From Flavobacteriaceae bacterium (GTDB lineage Bacteria > Bacteroidota > Bacteroidia > Flavobacteriales > Flavobacteriaceae), in NCBI GenBank assembly GCA_013001285.1, contig JABDMU010000067.1, forward strand, positions 1 to 36,866: 36,866 bases of DNA, given 5' to 3'. Shown here in pieces: positions 8,019-16,646 of this stretch; position 1 is the first letter of the stretch; each line of letters starts with the position of its first letter. The position numbers were made by a program, and so were the translations under genes. A model generated the notes under the pieces. That model had not been told where the DNA came from, made no database searches, and saw only the letters and a program-made list of their open reading frames with translations.

Positions 8019-8765
8019 TTGAGATATTTTATTGAATTATCATATAATGGCAAGGCTTATCATGGCTGGCAAATTCAACCCAACGCAATTTCAGTACAAG
8101 AGGTTCTTGAAAATGCATTGACCATGTTGTTAAACGAAAAGATTGCCGTTCTTGGTGCTGGCCGAACAGATACAGGTGTTCATGCGAAACAAATGTTTGC
8201 TCATTTTGATTTAAATAATGACTTTGATGAAGATCAATTGATTTATAAACTTAATGCCTTTCTTCCGAAAGATATTGCTATTCAACAAATAAGACCGGTT
8301 CAATCAAATGCTCATGCAAGATTTGATGCGCTAAGCCGAACGTATTCCTATCAAATATCGCTTAAAAAAGATCCGTTTACATTTGAGAGTGCCTATTTAT
8401 TTAAACAAGACTTGGATATTGAAAAAATGAATGAAGCTTCTCATCTTCTATTCAACTATAAAAATTTTAAATCATTTTCCAGAAGCAATACTGATGTAAA
8501 AACGTATAATTGTAAGATTATGCAGGCAAATTGGATTTTAAAAAAGGATCATCTTACATTTACCATAAAGGCTGATCGGTTTTTAAGGAATATGGTAAGA
8601 GCAATAGTTGGAACCTTACTGGATGTTGGTATGGGAAAAGTAACGCTTGACGAATTCAAAGCAATTATAGAATCAGAGGACAGAACAAAAGCTGGAGCTT
8701 CGGCACCAGGTCAAGCCTTATATTTAACTGAAATAGAATACCCAGAATATATATACAATTTATGA
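8019..8765 (+). CDS. truA: tRNA pseudouridine synthase A
   Basis: TruA makes pseudouridine at positions 38-40 of the tRNA anticodon arm. The catalytic Asp lies in GAGRTDTGVHAKQM, and other family stretches are YHGWQIQPN, FRARFDA-like ARFDALSRTYSY, ADRFLRNMVRAIVG and the C-terminal APGQALYL. I start it at the TTG at 8019, which gives 248 residues beginning (M)RYFIELSYNGKAYHGWQ, the usual family N-terminus. The frame stays open to an ATG at 7932, but those 29 extra residues look unlike TruA, would overlap the phosphoesterase gene and would cross the likely promoter. The stop overlaps the ABC exporter start (ATGA), so the two are translationally coupled. Confidence 0.93.
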   Translation: MRYFIELSYNGKAYHGWQIQPNAISVQEVLENALTMLLNEKIAVLGAGRTDTGVHAKQMFAHFDLNNDFDEDQLIYKLNAFLPKDIAIQQIRPVQSNAHARFDALSRTYSYQISLKKDPFTFESAYLFKQDLDIEKMNEASHLLFNYKNFKSFSRSNTDVKTYNCKIMQANWILKKDHLTFTIKADRFLRNMVRAIVGTLLDVGMGKVTLDEFKAIIESEDRTKAGASAPGQALYLTEIEYPEYIYNL

Positions 8766-10528
8766 GTGATTCGAAGGACATAGCATTTGATATGACGCTT
8801 TTTAAGCGAATTTTGCAATATATCAGACCCTATCGCTGGATCTTTCTTTTGTCGTTCCTCACCGTTGTGGGACTTTCAGTATTTGGAGCGGCAAGACCCT
8901 ATGTGCTGCAGCAAGCCATTGATAATAATATTGAAAGCAAGACCTATGAAGGCTTTATGCTTTACATCGTTATCATGATCGTGTTGTTGGTGCTTGAGGT
9001 GATCTGTAATCTTCTTTTTATTTATTATGCCAGTTGGCTTGGGCAGTCGGTTGTACGTGATATTCGAGTGAAACTCTTTAAACACATTTTGCGGTTTAAA
9101 ATGAAGTATTATGACAACTCATCGGTGGGTGTCTTGATCACAAGAGCCGTCACTGATATGGAGCGAATTGCCGATATTTTTGGCGAAGGCTTATTCATGA
9201 TCTTTAGTGATCTTTTAAAAATGCTCATTGTTGGTAGCGTTATGTTTTATATGAATTGGCGCTTATCCATCATTGTAATTTGTACACTTCCAATAGTTGT
9301 ATTTGCCACGAAAATCTTTCAGAAGTATATGAAAAAGGCTTTTGAAGAGGTGCGAACTGAAGTCGCTAAATTGAATTCCTTTGTTCAAGAACGGGTTACA
9401 GGAATGAAGATCCTTCAATTGTTCACTCGTGAAAAAACGGAGTACAAGAATTTTATGGCCATCAATGAACGTCATAAAAAAGCATGGCTTAAAACTGTTT
9501 GGTACAATTCCATTTTCTTTCCAATTGCCGAATTGTTGTCTTCCATTACCTTAGGACTTGTGGTCTGGTATGGTGGCATGAACGTGGTCTTAAATGAAAC
9601 CGCTACTATTGGTGATCTTACCGCATTTATCATGATGATTCCAATGATGTTCAGACCATTGTATCAAATCGCGAATAAATTCAATACACTTCAAATGGGT
9701 ATGGTTGCGGCCGATCGTGTTTTTAAAGTTTTAGATACTACGTCCAATATAGACGATTCAGGTTTAAAAGTTGCTTCTCATTTTAAGGGAGAGCTTTCCT
9801 TTAATAATGTGCGTTTTTCATATGTTCAAAATGAAGAAGTAATTAAAGGGATCTCTTTTAATGTAAAGGCTGGTGATACTGTGGCCATAGTTGGTGCTAC
9901 CGGAGCGGGTAAATCAACCATCATAAACCTGCTTAGTCGATTTTACACGATCAATTCTGGAGAAATTAAAATTGATCAGACCAATATTAATGATTTCACG
10001 TTGGAATCTCTTCGGAAGCAAATTGCGGTCGTATTACAAGATGTATTCCTTTTTGCGGATACAATTTTGAACAACATCAACCTTAATAATCCAGATATTT
10101 CGGAAGAAGAGGTGAAACGTGCCGCGAAACAAATCGGTATTCACGACTTTATCATGAGTTTGCCAAATGGTTATCATTATAACGTTAAAGAACGCGGCGT
10201 AATGCTTTCTTCAGGACAGCGACAATTGATCTCGTTTTTGAGAGCCTATGTTACCAATCCTAGTATCCTGATACTTGATGAAGCTACATCTTCTGTAGAT
10301 TCATATTCAGAACAACTCATTCAAGATGCAACCGATCTCATTACCAAAGGCCGGACTTCTATCGTCATTGCTCATAGACTGGCCACCGTAAAGAAGGCCG
10401 ATAACATTATTGTAATGGATGCGGGTAAAATTGTAGAGCAAGGCACTCATAAAGATTTACTTAAAAAGAAAGACGGATACTACCGCAACCTTTATGAAGT
10501 GCAATTTATGCAAGAGGAAGTTGCTTAG
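8762..10528 (+). CDS. ABC exporter half-transporter (MsbA/MdlB-like, fused membrane and ATPase domains)
   Basis: The 588-residue protein carries an N-terminal six-helix export domain (about residues 1-320) and a C-terminal nucleotide-binding domain. ATPase motifs are complete: Walker A GATGAGKS, Q-loop VVLQD, signature LSSGQ, Walker B LILDEATSSVD with the catalytic Glu, and H-loop AHRLAT. It should act as a homodimer, or with a partner encoded elsewhere, in the inner membrane. Substrates of this class include lipids, drugs and peptides, and nothing here fixes one. It overlaps truA by four bases, and its stop overlaps the converging DUF3667-like gene by four bases. Confidence 0.93.
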   Translation: MSDSKDIAFDMTLFKRILQYIRPYRWIFLLSFLTVVGLSVFGAARPYVLQQAIDNNIESKTYEGFMLYIVIMIVLLVLEVICNLLFIYYASWLGQSVVRDIRVKLFKHILRFKMKYYDNSSVGVLITRAVTDMERIADIFGEGLFMIFSDLLKMLIVGSVMFYMNWRLSIIVICTLPIVVFATKIFQKYMKKAFEEVRTEVAKLNSFVQERVTGMKILQLFTREKTEYKNFMAINERHKKAWLKTVWYNSIFFPIAELLSSITLGLVVWYGGMNVVLNETATIGDLTAFIMMIPMMFRPLYQIANKFNTLQMGMVAADRVFKVLDTTSNIDDSGLKVASHFKGELSFNNVRFSYVQNEEVIKGISFNVKAGDTVAIVGATGAGKSTIINLLSRFYTINSGEIKIDQTNINDFTLESLRKQIAVVLQDVFLFADTILNNINLNNPDISEEEVKRAAKQIGIHDFIMSLPNGYHYNVKERGVMLSSGQRQLISFLRAYVTNPSILILDEATSSVDSYSEQLIQDATDLITKGRTSIVIAHRLATVKKADNIIVMDAGKIVEQGTHKDLLKKKDGYYRNLYEVQFMQEEVA

Positions 10529-11316
10529 GACTTTGGTGGTTGGGCAAAATCTTGTAAGCTAATATCGGTAAAGGCTATTAAAACAAAAACCAATAAAATC
10601 GAAAATATTACATAACCTATTCCAAAAATCACAAGGAATATAAATGTCTTCAATAGAAGTTCTGGTCCTTTCAATTTAAAAACACGTTTTAGCAAATAGC
10701 AATGATAAATGAATAGTCCTAAATTAGAAATTAGACTAAAATAAATAACATGTTCAGGAACTATTAATAGCATTAATAAAGCTATAATGGAAGTCAAAAC
10801 GGCACCTAAGGACATGGTATAGAGGTAGATGACAATATGCTCTGTGTAATTGAATTTTTTATTATAAAATACAATCAATGACACCAATGCTAAAAGCGGA
10901 ATAATTGCAAAATAGAATAAAGAATTGTAATCAAATAATACACTTGAGATTTTTTCGGCAACTCTGAGAGAGGCTTGATTTTGTTCCATTACAGAAGAAA
11001 AATCAACCACGTCTGAAAAGAATCGTTGTAAAATAAATAAATATAATCCTGAAATGGTTAGGGAGATGGCAAAAAAACTAACGGGATTGATATATTTTTT
11101 TCTAACCCCATTAACATAACCTACTATGACGTCTTCAGGGCGCATAATTAATCCCTGAATTGTTTGGATGAATTGATTATCGTAATTTAAAAATTGCTCG
11201 CTAAAATTAGCAAAGAGATTTCGTAAGGTCAGGCGATTTCGTATAACTTTTGCACCACATACATGACAAAAGTCGCTTTTTTCAGTAAGGGGTGTTTGGC
11301 AATTTTTACAATGCAT
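10525..11316 (-). CDS. DUF3667-like membrane protein with N-terminal zinc ribbon
   Basis: This 263-residue protein starts with a zinc-ribbon pair (CKNCQTP and CHVCGAK, two CxxC at residues 3-6 and 17-20). An amphipathic stretch follows (LRNLFANFSEQFLNYDNQFIQTIQGLIMRPEDVIVGYVNGVRKKYINPVSFF), then four or five membrane helices from about residue 80. This layout matches DUF3667, a Bacteroidota membrane family of unknown function. The start codon begins on the base after the cdaA stop, so it is the last gene of the folP-cdaA operon. A link to c-di-AMP signalling is suggested only by this position. Confidence 0.72.
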   Translation of the reverse strand: MHCKNCQTPLTEKSDFCHVCGAKVIRNRLTLRNLFANFSEQFLNYDNQFIQTIQGLIMRPEDVIVGYVNGVRKKYINPVSFFAISLTISGLYLFILQRFFSDVVDFSSVMEQNQASLRVAEKISSVLFDYNSLFYFAIIPLLALVSLIVFYNKKFNYTEHIVIYLYTMSLGAVLTSIIALLMLLIVPEHVIYFSLISNLGLFIYHCYLLKRVFKLKGPELLLKTFIFLVIFGIGYVIFSILLVFVLIAFTDISLQDFAQPPKS

Positions 11317-12099
11317 TTAAATAAGATCCTTTTTGATGATATTTTTGAGCTCTTCAGTATTCTCAAACATGACAAATTGCCCATTTTTAATATAAGAAAT
11401 CTGTCCTGTTTCTTCTGAAACCACTATGGCCACAGCATCTGTTCTTTCAGTAATACCAATGGCTGCGCGATGTCGTAGACCAAATCGCTGAGGAATATTT
11501 TGTTCATTACTCACAGGTAGTATAACTCGAGTGGCTTTTATGATATCACTTGATATGACAACTGCACCGTCATGCAATGGGCTATTCTTAAAAAATATAC
11601 TTTCTATGATAGGTTGGGTCACGGCAATATTCATAGCATCACCAGATTTGGCAATTATATCAAGATTATTATTACGCTCAATAACAATGAGTGCACCTGT
11701 TTTGGAACTGCCCATTTTTATACAGGCGTCAATTACGGCGTCGACGTTAGTTTCGGCAAAACCTTCATTTTTTAAAAACTTCAATTGTTTAAAGAATTTT
11801 TTTCGACCTCCAATATTAGAAGATCCAACCATAAGGAGGAATTTTCGAATTTCTTGCTGGAATACTACAATCAATGCAAACATACCCACATTGATAAATC
11901 CACCAAGAATACTGCTAAACAGTGTCATCTGTAAGGCCTGGGTCACCTTAAAAACCAAATAAATGATAACAATACCTATGAAGATGTTGATGGCAACCGT
12001 ACCTTTAACTAGCTTGTAAAAATAATAGAGTAGTGTGGCTACAAGAATAATATCAATGATATCAGCAACGCTAAAATTAAAAGTTTCAAAGATTTCCAA
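11317..12099 (-). CDS. cdaA: Membrane diadenylate cyclase CdaA (DacA/YbbP family)
   Basis: CdaA makes the second messenger cyclic di-AMP from two ATP. The 260-residue protein has three N-terminal membrane helices (about residues 12-32, 36-55 and 60-82), a short linker, and a DAC domain from about residue 100. The domain carries both catalytic signatures, SPLHDGAVVI (D-G-A) and LRHRAAIGITE (R-H-R). The gene lies downstream of folP and a small lipoprotein gene. The usual Firmicutes partners cdaR and glmM are absent, but the folP-cdaA linkage is common in Bacteroidota. It is followed without a gap by the DUF3667-like gene. Confidence 0.95.
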   Translation of the reverse strand: MEIFETFNFSVADIIDIILVATLLYYFYKLVKGTVAINIFIGIVIIYLVFKVTQALQMTLFSSILGGFINVGMFALIVVFQQEIRKFLLMVGSSNIGGRKKFFKQLKFLKNEGFAETNVDAVIDACIKMGSSKTGALIVIERNNNLDIIAKSGDAMNIAVTQPIIESIFFKNSPLHDGAVVISSDIIKATRVILPVSNEQNIPQRFGLRHRAAIGITERTDAVAIVVSEETGQISYIKNGQFVMFENTEELKNIIKKDLI

Positions 12100-12129
12100 T
12101 AACTGTTATTTAAAATTTTATTAAATATA

Positions 12130-12813
12130 CTATTTATATATAAATTCCTCTTGAGAAACCTCAAGTTCTGTGCCTTTTATCTCAAGAAGAATCGACTTAA
12201 AACTGATATAATCTTGAAAGGAAAGATCTTCGTTGAAATTCAAATAAAGATAATCGGTGAGCGCTTCGCTTCGGCTCAACTGTAAAAGGTCTGATTCAAA
12301 ATTGGTCATATCCGATGATTTCACCATTAATTTTTTTCCAATATCAATAGCGCCATCTTTTTTGAAATTAATAAATACTTGAACTTTAGTGTTATCATTA
12401 AATGGATTTGTAATCAAATAATCTGTTATGGATTCGGTACGATAGGTGATGTTGGTAAAATCGATAAAAGCCAGATTCTGAATATCGGGATTTGAACATG
12501 TAAAATAATTTCGGGCTGATTCGTTTTTATGCATGCCATCCTTTCTTCTTTTTTTCTGTAAATCATTTAGATCTGGAAGAATTTGCTCCAGAGTTAATCG
12601 TTTGTCAATATTGACCAACCAGTTTGTGGTTCCAATAAGGTTATTTCTATTAAATTTCATTTCACCTGATTCTTCATTATAAAAGAAATAGACTGGAGAT
12701 ACATCGCTTATTTCAAGGATGGTTTGGTTTGTGGTCTCAGGTAATTGAACGCTACGTTCATTACAAGAAAGGAAAGTAATAAGTACTAATACAAGAAGAG
12801 GATTAAGCTTCAT
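12130..12813 (-). CDS. Small lipoprotein of unknown function between folP and cdaA
   Basis: This 227-residue protein has a lipobox in ITFLSC (Cys17). The mature part is soluble and of mixed alpha/beta character, with stretches such as ISDVSPVYFFYNEESGEMKFN and TNWLVNIDKRLTLEQILPDL and no recognisable catalytic motif. I do not recognise the family beyond it being a flavobacterial-type lipoprotein. It should be anchored on the periplasmic face or in the outer membrane. Its first 11 nt overlap the folP end and its stop is 30 nt before cdaA, so it belongs to the same operon. It may sense or modulate an envelope state relevant to c-di-AMP, which is inference from position only. Confidence 0.7.
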   Translation of the reverse strand: MKLNPLLVLVLITFLSCNERSVQLPETTNQTILEISDVSPVYFFYNEESGEMKFNRNNLIGTTNWLVNIDKRLTLEQILPDLNDLQKKRRKDGMHKNESARNYFTCSNPDIQNLAFIDFTNITYRTESITDYLITNPFNDNTKVQVFINFKKDGAIDIGKKLMVKSSDMTNFESDLLQLSRSEALTDYLYLNFNEDLSFQDYISFKSILLEIKGTELEVSQEEFIYK

Positions 12814-13630
12814 TTAATTGCTCAGTTAGTTTTATACATTCTAGGGCTTCCTTAACATCATGTACTCGCAATATATTTGCGCCTTTAATTAAGGCAATGG
12901 TGTTTAATGCAGTTGTGCCATTAAGTGCTTCATCTGATGTAGTTAATAGCGTTTTATATATCATAGATTTTCTAGATAAACCAATTAATATGGGAACATC
13001 TGAAATTTTTAAATGCTCTAATTTCTTGAGCAATTCGAAATTTTGAGATCTTGTTTTTGCAAATCCAAAACCTGGGTCTATGATCAAGTCCTTGATTTGA
13101 TACGATCGCGCTTCCGCAAGGCGTTGTGAAAAATAGAAATTGATATCTTTTATAAGGTCGTCATATTGGGTTAGGTCTTTCATAGTCTTTGGCGTTCCCT
13201 TCATATGCATCATAATATAAGGCACTCCTAATTCACCAACAGTCTGCATCATATTTGGGTCTAATTGGCCAGCAGAAATATCGTTGATCAATGCGGCTCC
13301 TGCAGCAATGCTTTCTGCTGCAACCTTACTTTGAAACGTATCAACCGAAATCAAACATTCTGGAAACTCCTTCAGTACCAGTTGAATTGTAGGGATCACT
13401 CTTTTGAGTTCGTCCTTCAAGCTGACTTCATCAGCACCAGGTCTTGAACTGTAACCACCAATATCAATAAAAGTTGCACCTTCCAAGAGCATGTTTTCAA
13501 CTGCGCTTAATATGGCGGTATCATTTGGGTAGGCTGCGCCATCATAAAATGAATCAGGAGTCACATTTAAAATTCCCATGACCTTAGGATCAGTAATATC
13601 GATGAGTTTTCCTTTGCAATTCAATGTCAT
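12803..13630 (-). CDS. folP: Dihydropteroate synthase
   Basis: FolP condenses p-aminobenzoate with a pterin diphosphate in folate synthesis and is the sulfonamide target. Family motifs are MGILNVTPDSFYDG, ATFIDIGGYSSRPGA, ISVDTFQSKVA, INDISAG, YIMMHMKGTPKTM, LIIDPGFGFAKT and VPILIGLSRKSMI, with the final LRVHDVKEA. I choose the Met at 13630 (MTLNCKGKLID), which gives 275 residues and fits the family N-terminus. Two further in-frame ATGs at 13642 and 13663 would add up to 11 residues, and the sequence does not decide firmly between them. It is the first gene of the folP, lipoprotein, cdaA, DUF3667 operon and diverges from the DUF1599 gene. Confidence 0.95.
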   Translation of the reverse strand: MTLNCKGKLIDITDPKVMGILNVTPDSFYDGAAYPNDTAILSAVENMLLEGATFIDIGGYSSRPGADEVSLKDELKRVIPTIQLVLKEFPECLISVDTFQSKVAAESIAAGAALINDISAGQLDPNMMQTVGELGVPYIMMHMKGTPKTMKDLTQYDDLIKDINFYFSQRLAEARSYQIKDLIIDPGFGFAKTRSQNFELLKKLEHLKISDVPILIGLSRKSMIYKTLLTTSDEALNGTTALNTIALIKGANILRVHDVKEALECIKLTEQLNEA

Positions 13631-13736
13631 TTGTAAGGGCATTCGAGTTGTTTGTAAATGCATTTAAAACTTTAAACTCTAAACTTTGACTGTTTAAAAA
13701 TTTTAAGCGAAATTTACGCAAAATTCAATTGATTTT

Positions 13737-14270
13737 ATGCAAAATACCTCAAAACAATATGACGATGTCGTCGAAATATGCCGAAGCTTGTTTGTGAATA
13801 AAATGAAGGATTATGGAAGTGCATGGCGCATCTTAAGATTGCCTTCGCTTACCGATCAGATCTATATAAAAGCTCAACGCATAAGAGGTTTGCAGCAAAA
13901 TGAAGTTCAGAAAGTTGATGAGGATCAAGAAAGTGAATTTGTCGGGATCATCAATTATTGCGTGATGGCATTGATCCAATTAGAAAAAGGAGTGGTTGAA
14001 CAACCGGATCTATCAGTAGATGAAGCCATTGCGTTATATGACGATAAAATTGCACTGACCAAGCAACTTATGTCGGATAAGAATCATGATTATGGTGAAG
14101 CTTGGCGAGATATGCGCGTGAGTTCGTTAACCGATCTTATTCTACAGAAATTATTGCGCGTCAAACAAATAGAAGATAATGCAGGAAAAACGATCGTAAG
14201 CGAGGGTATCGATGCCAATTATCAAGATATGATCAATTATGCCATCTTTGCCTTGATCCATTTAAACTAA
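13737..14270 (+). CDS. DUF1599 family protein with internal duplication
   Basis: This 177-residue soluble protein is built from two similar halves. Residues 24-53 (KDYGSAWRILRLPSLTD onward) repeat at 117-146 (HDYGEAWRDMRVSSLTD onward), and IINYCVMALIQLE (71-83) repeats as MINYAIFALIHLN (165-177). The D-Y-G-x-A-W motif with following helices matches DUF1599, a Bacteroidota family of unknown function. The helical layout and paired acidic and Asn residues suggest an all-alpha nucleotide-pyrophosphohydrolase-like fold, which is speculation. It heads the operon leading to tpiA, prmA and clpS, with 15 nt to the next gene. Confidence 0.88.
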   Translation: MQNTSKQYDDVVEICRSLFVNKMKDYGSAWRILRLPSLTDQIYIKAQRIRGLQQNEVQKVDEDQESEFVGIINYCVMALIQLEKGVVEQPDLSVDEAIALYDDKIALTKQLMSDKNHDYGEAWRDMRVSSLTDLILQKLLRVKQIEDNAGKTIVSEGIDANYQDMINYAIFALIHLN

Positions 14271-14285
14271 CAAATCTCAATTCAA

Positions 14286-15569
14286 ATGAAAATATTTTTA
14301 GCCATAGCAAGACTCATTGTAGGAAGTCTGTTTATTGTTTCCGGATTAATAAAATGCAATGATGCCATTGGATTCTCTTATAAACTCAATGATTATTTTG
14401 CGCATGACGTATTAAATGTAGAATTTTTAATTCCGTTTTCACTTGCACTGGCGGTCATCATTTGCGTTGTTGAGATCGTTCTTGGAATTGCCGTACTATT
14501 CGGATTAAAAAGTAAGCTTTCAACCGTTTTGATCTTATTGATGATGTTGTTTTTTACGTGGTTGACCTGGTATACCTCAAGTTGTTTACAAGATCAAGAG
14601 ATCGCTGCGAAATTGGGTGAAGAATTTTCAAAGAATTGTGTCACAGATTGCGGATGTTTTGGAGATGCCTTAAAACTTGAACCTATTGAATCATTTTATA
14701 AAGATCTGTTCTTGCTGATTTTTACAATTCCGTTATTTATTTTCAGTTTGAAAAATAAGATCACCAAGAACTCAAAAAAGGAAGATCTACAATATATCGT
14801 CATATCAACATTGCTCATCGTTGCCTTTGGAGTTGGTGTGATCAAATGGTGGTTTACTGTCATATTTGCTGTCATTCTATTTGCAATAGTATATCTTATA
14901 AAAAATAGAACTAAAAATGATTGGTATCCATTGATTGCCACATTTATCATATCCCTCGGCTTTACTATTTATTGTTTACAAAACTTACCCATAAAAGATT
15001 TTAGGGCTTATAAGATTGGAAGCAATATTGTAGAAAACATGTCGACTCCAGAAGATGCTCCAAAACCTGTTATAGATTACCATTGGAAATTTAATGTCAA
15101 TGGCGAAGAAAAGATCATTACCACGAATGGAAGTTATCCCACAGTTGATGGCGAACTTGTTGGATATGAAACCGAAATTATTGAAGAAGGTTACGAGCCA
15201 TCCATCTTAGATTTTTCCATCGAAACCATGGAAGAGAACTTTACAGAGCGATTCCTTTCTGAAGAAAAACTCATCATTATCATTTCTTACGATCTCGAAA
15301 AATTTAACGCAAAAAGTATAAAAACCATCAAAGACTTTTCTGAAAGTGCGCTTAAAAAGGGCTATACAGTAATTGGTTTATCTGCGTCAGGAGAAGAAAC
15401 CAAGGCGTCGTTTAAAACCACCAATGATCTGAAGTTTGATTGGTACTTATGTGATGAGAAAGCCCTAAAAACGGTGGTGCGTTCTAATCCGGGTATCTTA
15501 GAATTAAATAAAGGCACCATTAATCAAAAAGTGCATTGGAAAAATATTGACGATCTAATCTTGAACTAA
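14286..15569 (+). CDS. BT_3928 family protein: DoxX/MauE-like membrane domain plus periplasmic C-terminal domain
   Basis: This 427-residue inner membrane protein has an N-terminal DoxX-like block (RLIVGSLFIVSGLIKCNDAIGF) with helices at about 1-25, 45-70, 75-95 and 138-158. Further helices lie to about residue 235, followed by a soluble domain of about 180 residues. Cysteines in SSCLQDQ and in CVTDCGCFGD between helices 3 and 4 resemble the redox-active cysteines of MauE/DoxX relatives. The tail (EEKLIIIISYDLEKFNAKSIKTIKDF) looks like a thioredoxin fold without CxxC. It probably relays electrons or disulfides between membrane and periplasm, consistent with a TlpA-like gene two positions downstream. 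Its stop codon directly abuts the permease start. Confidence 0.83.
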   Translation: MKIFLAIARLIVGSLFIVSGLIKCNDAIGFSYKLNDYFAHDVLNVEFLIPFSLALAVIICVVEIVLGIAVLFGLKSKLSTVLILLMMLFFTWLTWYTSSCLQDQEIAAKLGEEFSKNCVTDCGCFGDALKLEPIESFYKDLFLLIFTIPLFIFSLKNKITKNSKKEDLQYIVISTLLIVAFGVGVIKWWFTVIFAVILFAIVYLIKNRTKNDWYPLIATFIISLGFTIYCLQNLPIKDFRAYKIGSNIVENMSTPEDAPKPVIDYHWKFNVNGEEKIITTNGSYPTVDGELVGYETEIIEEGYEPSILDFSIETMEENFTERFLSEEKLIIIISYDLEKFNAKSIKTIKDFSESALKKGYTVIGLSASGEETKASFKTTNDLKFDWYLCDEKALKTVVRSNPGILELNKGTINQKVHWKNIDDLILN

Positions 15570-16646
15570 TTGCTGAACTATTTATTTAATAAACTCTTTT
15601 ATGCACTGCTCACTTTATTTGGTGTTGTAACCGTCATCTTCTTTTTATTTAATGTACTTCCTGGAGATCCTGCCCAAATGATGCTAGGGCAAAATGAAGA
15701 TAGTGAGCAATTGGCTATTGTAAAACAGAAATATGGGTTCGATAAGCCTTTGAGCACACAATATCTTTATTATTTAAATGATCTATCACCAGTCTCGTTT
15801 CATTCTAAAAATGAAAACGATTACACGTTTTTAAGGCATGACAAATATGATGCAAAGACCTTGTTTTCAATAGGTAATACAGCAGTCGCCATTAAATTTC
15901 CATACCTACGGGAATCGTTTACCAAACAAGGAAAAAAGGTTTCTGAAGTTCTTGGTGAAACGCTTCCAAATACCTTTGTATTGGCTATTTCAGCTATAAT
16001 TATTGCCATGATACTTGGGATTTTTCTCGGAGTAGTATCGGCCTTAAAGAAGGATACATGGCTAGATAGGGTCATTCAAATATTTAGCACCTTTGGGATG
16101 AGCGTTCCTTCATTTTTTAGTGCGATATTATTTGCATGGATCTTCGGATATTTGCTGCATAGTTATACCAATTTGGAAATGACAGGTAGCTTATATGAAT
16201 TAGATGATTTTGGTGAAAAAATGACTATCAAATGGAAGAATTTAATTTTACCCGCCATAGTATTGGGTATTCGTCCGTTAGCTGTTATTATTCAACTCAT
16301 GAGAAATTCATTGTTAGAAGTTTTTAATCAGGATTTTATCAGAACGGCAAGAGCTAAAGGTTTGACAGAGTTTCAAGTCATAAAAAGTCATGCTTTAAAA
16401 AACGCCATGAATCCAGTTATTACAGCCATTTCAGGATGGTTTGCATCTATGCTAGCAGGTGCCGTATTTGTTGAATATGTTTTTGGATGGAATGGCCTTG
16501 GAAAAGAAATAGTCAATGCCTTAAATACTCTAGATCTTCCGGTTATTATGGGATCGGTATTGATAATTGCCTTATTATTCATCATTATTAATATTTTTGT
16601 CGATATTATCTATGCCTACCTGGATCCGAAAGTAAAACTTAACTAA
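15570..16646 (+). CDS. DppB/OppB-like ABC transporter permease (orphan)
   Basis: This inner membrane permease of 358 residues starts with TTG directly after the previous stop. It shows the family N-terminus (VVTVIFFLFNVLPGDPAQMMLGQN), the six-helix core from about residue 130, the EAA-type loop (DFIRTARAKGLTEFQVIKSHALKNAMNPVITAI) and the C-terminal FVEYVFGWNGLGKEIVNAL. These are hallmarks of the DppB/OppB subunit of peptide-type importers. It is longer than usual because of an insert of about 50 residues between helices 1 and 2 (about residues 65-125). No DppC, ATPase or binding protein is encoded nearby, so it either works with remote partners or has another role. Confidence 0.9.
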   Translation: MLNYLFNKLFYALLTLFGVVTVIFFLFNVLPGDPAQMMLGQNEDSEQLAIVKQKYGFDKPLSTQYLYYLNDLSPVSFHSKNENDYTFLRHDKYDAKTLFSIGNTAVAIKFPYLRESFTKQGKKVSEVLGETLPNTFVLAISAIIIAMILGIFLGVVSALKKDTWLDRVIQIFSTFGMSVPSFFSAILFAWIFGYLLHSYTNLEMTGSLYELDDFGEKMTIKWKNLILPAIVLGIRPLAVIIQLMRNSLLEVFNQDFIRTARAKGLTEFQVIKSHALKNAMNPVITAISGWFASMLAGAVFVEYVFGWNGLGKEIVNALNTLDLPVIMGSVLIIALLFIIINIFVDIIYAYLDPKVKLN

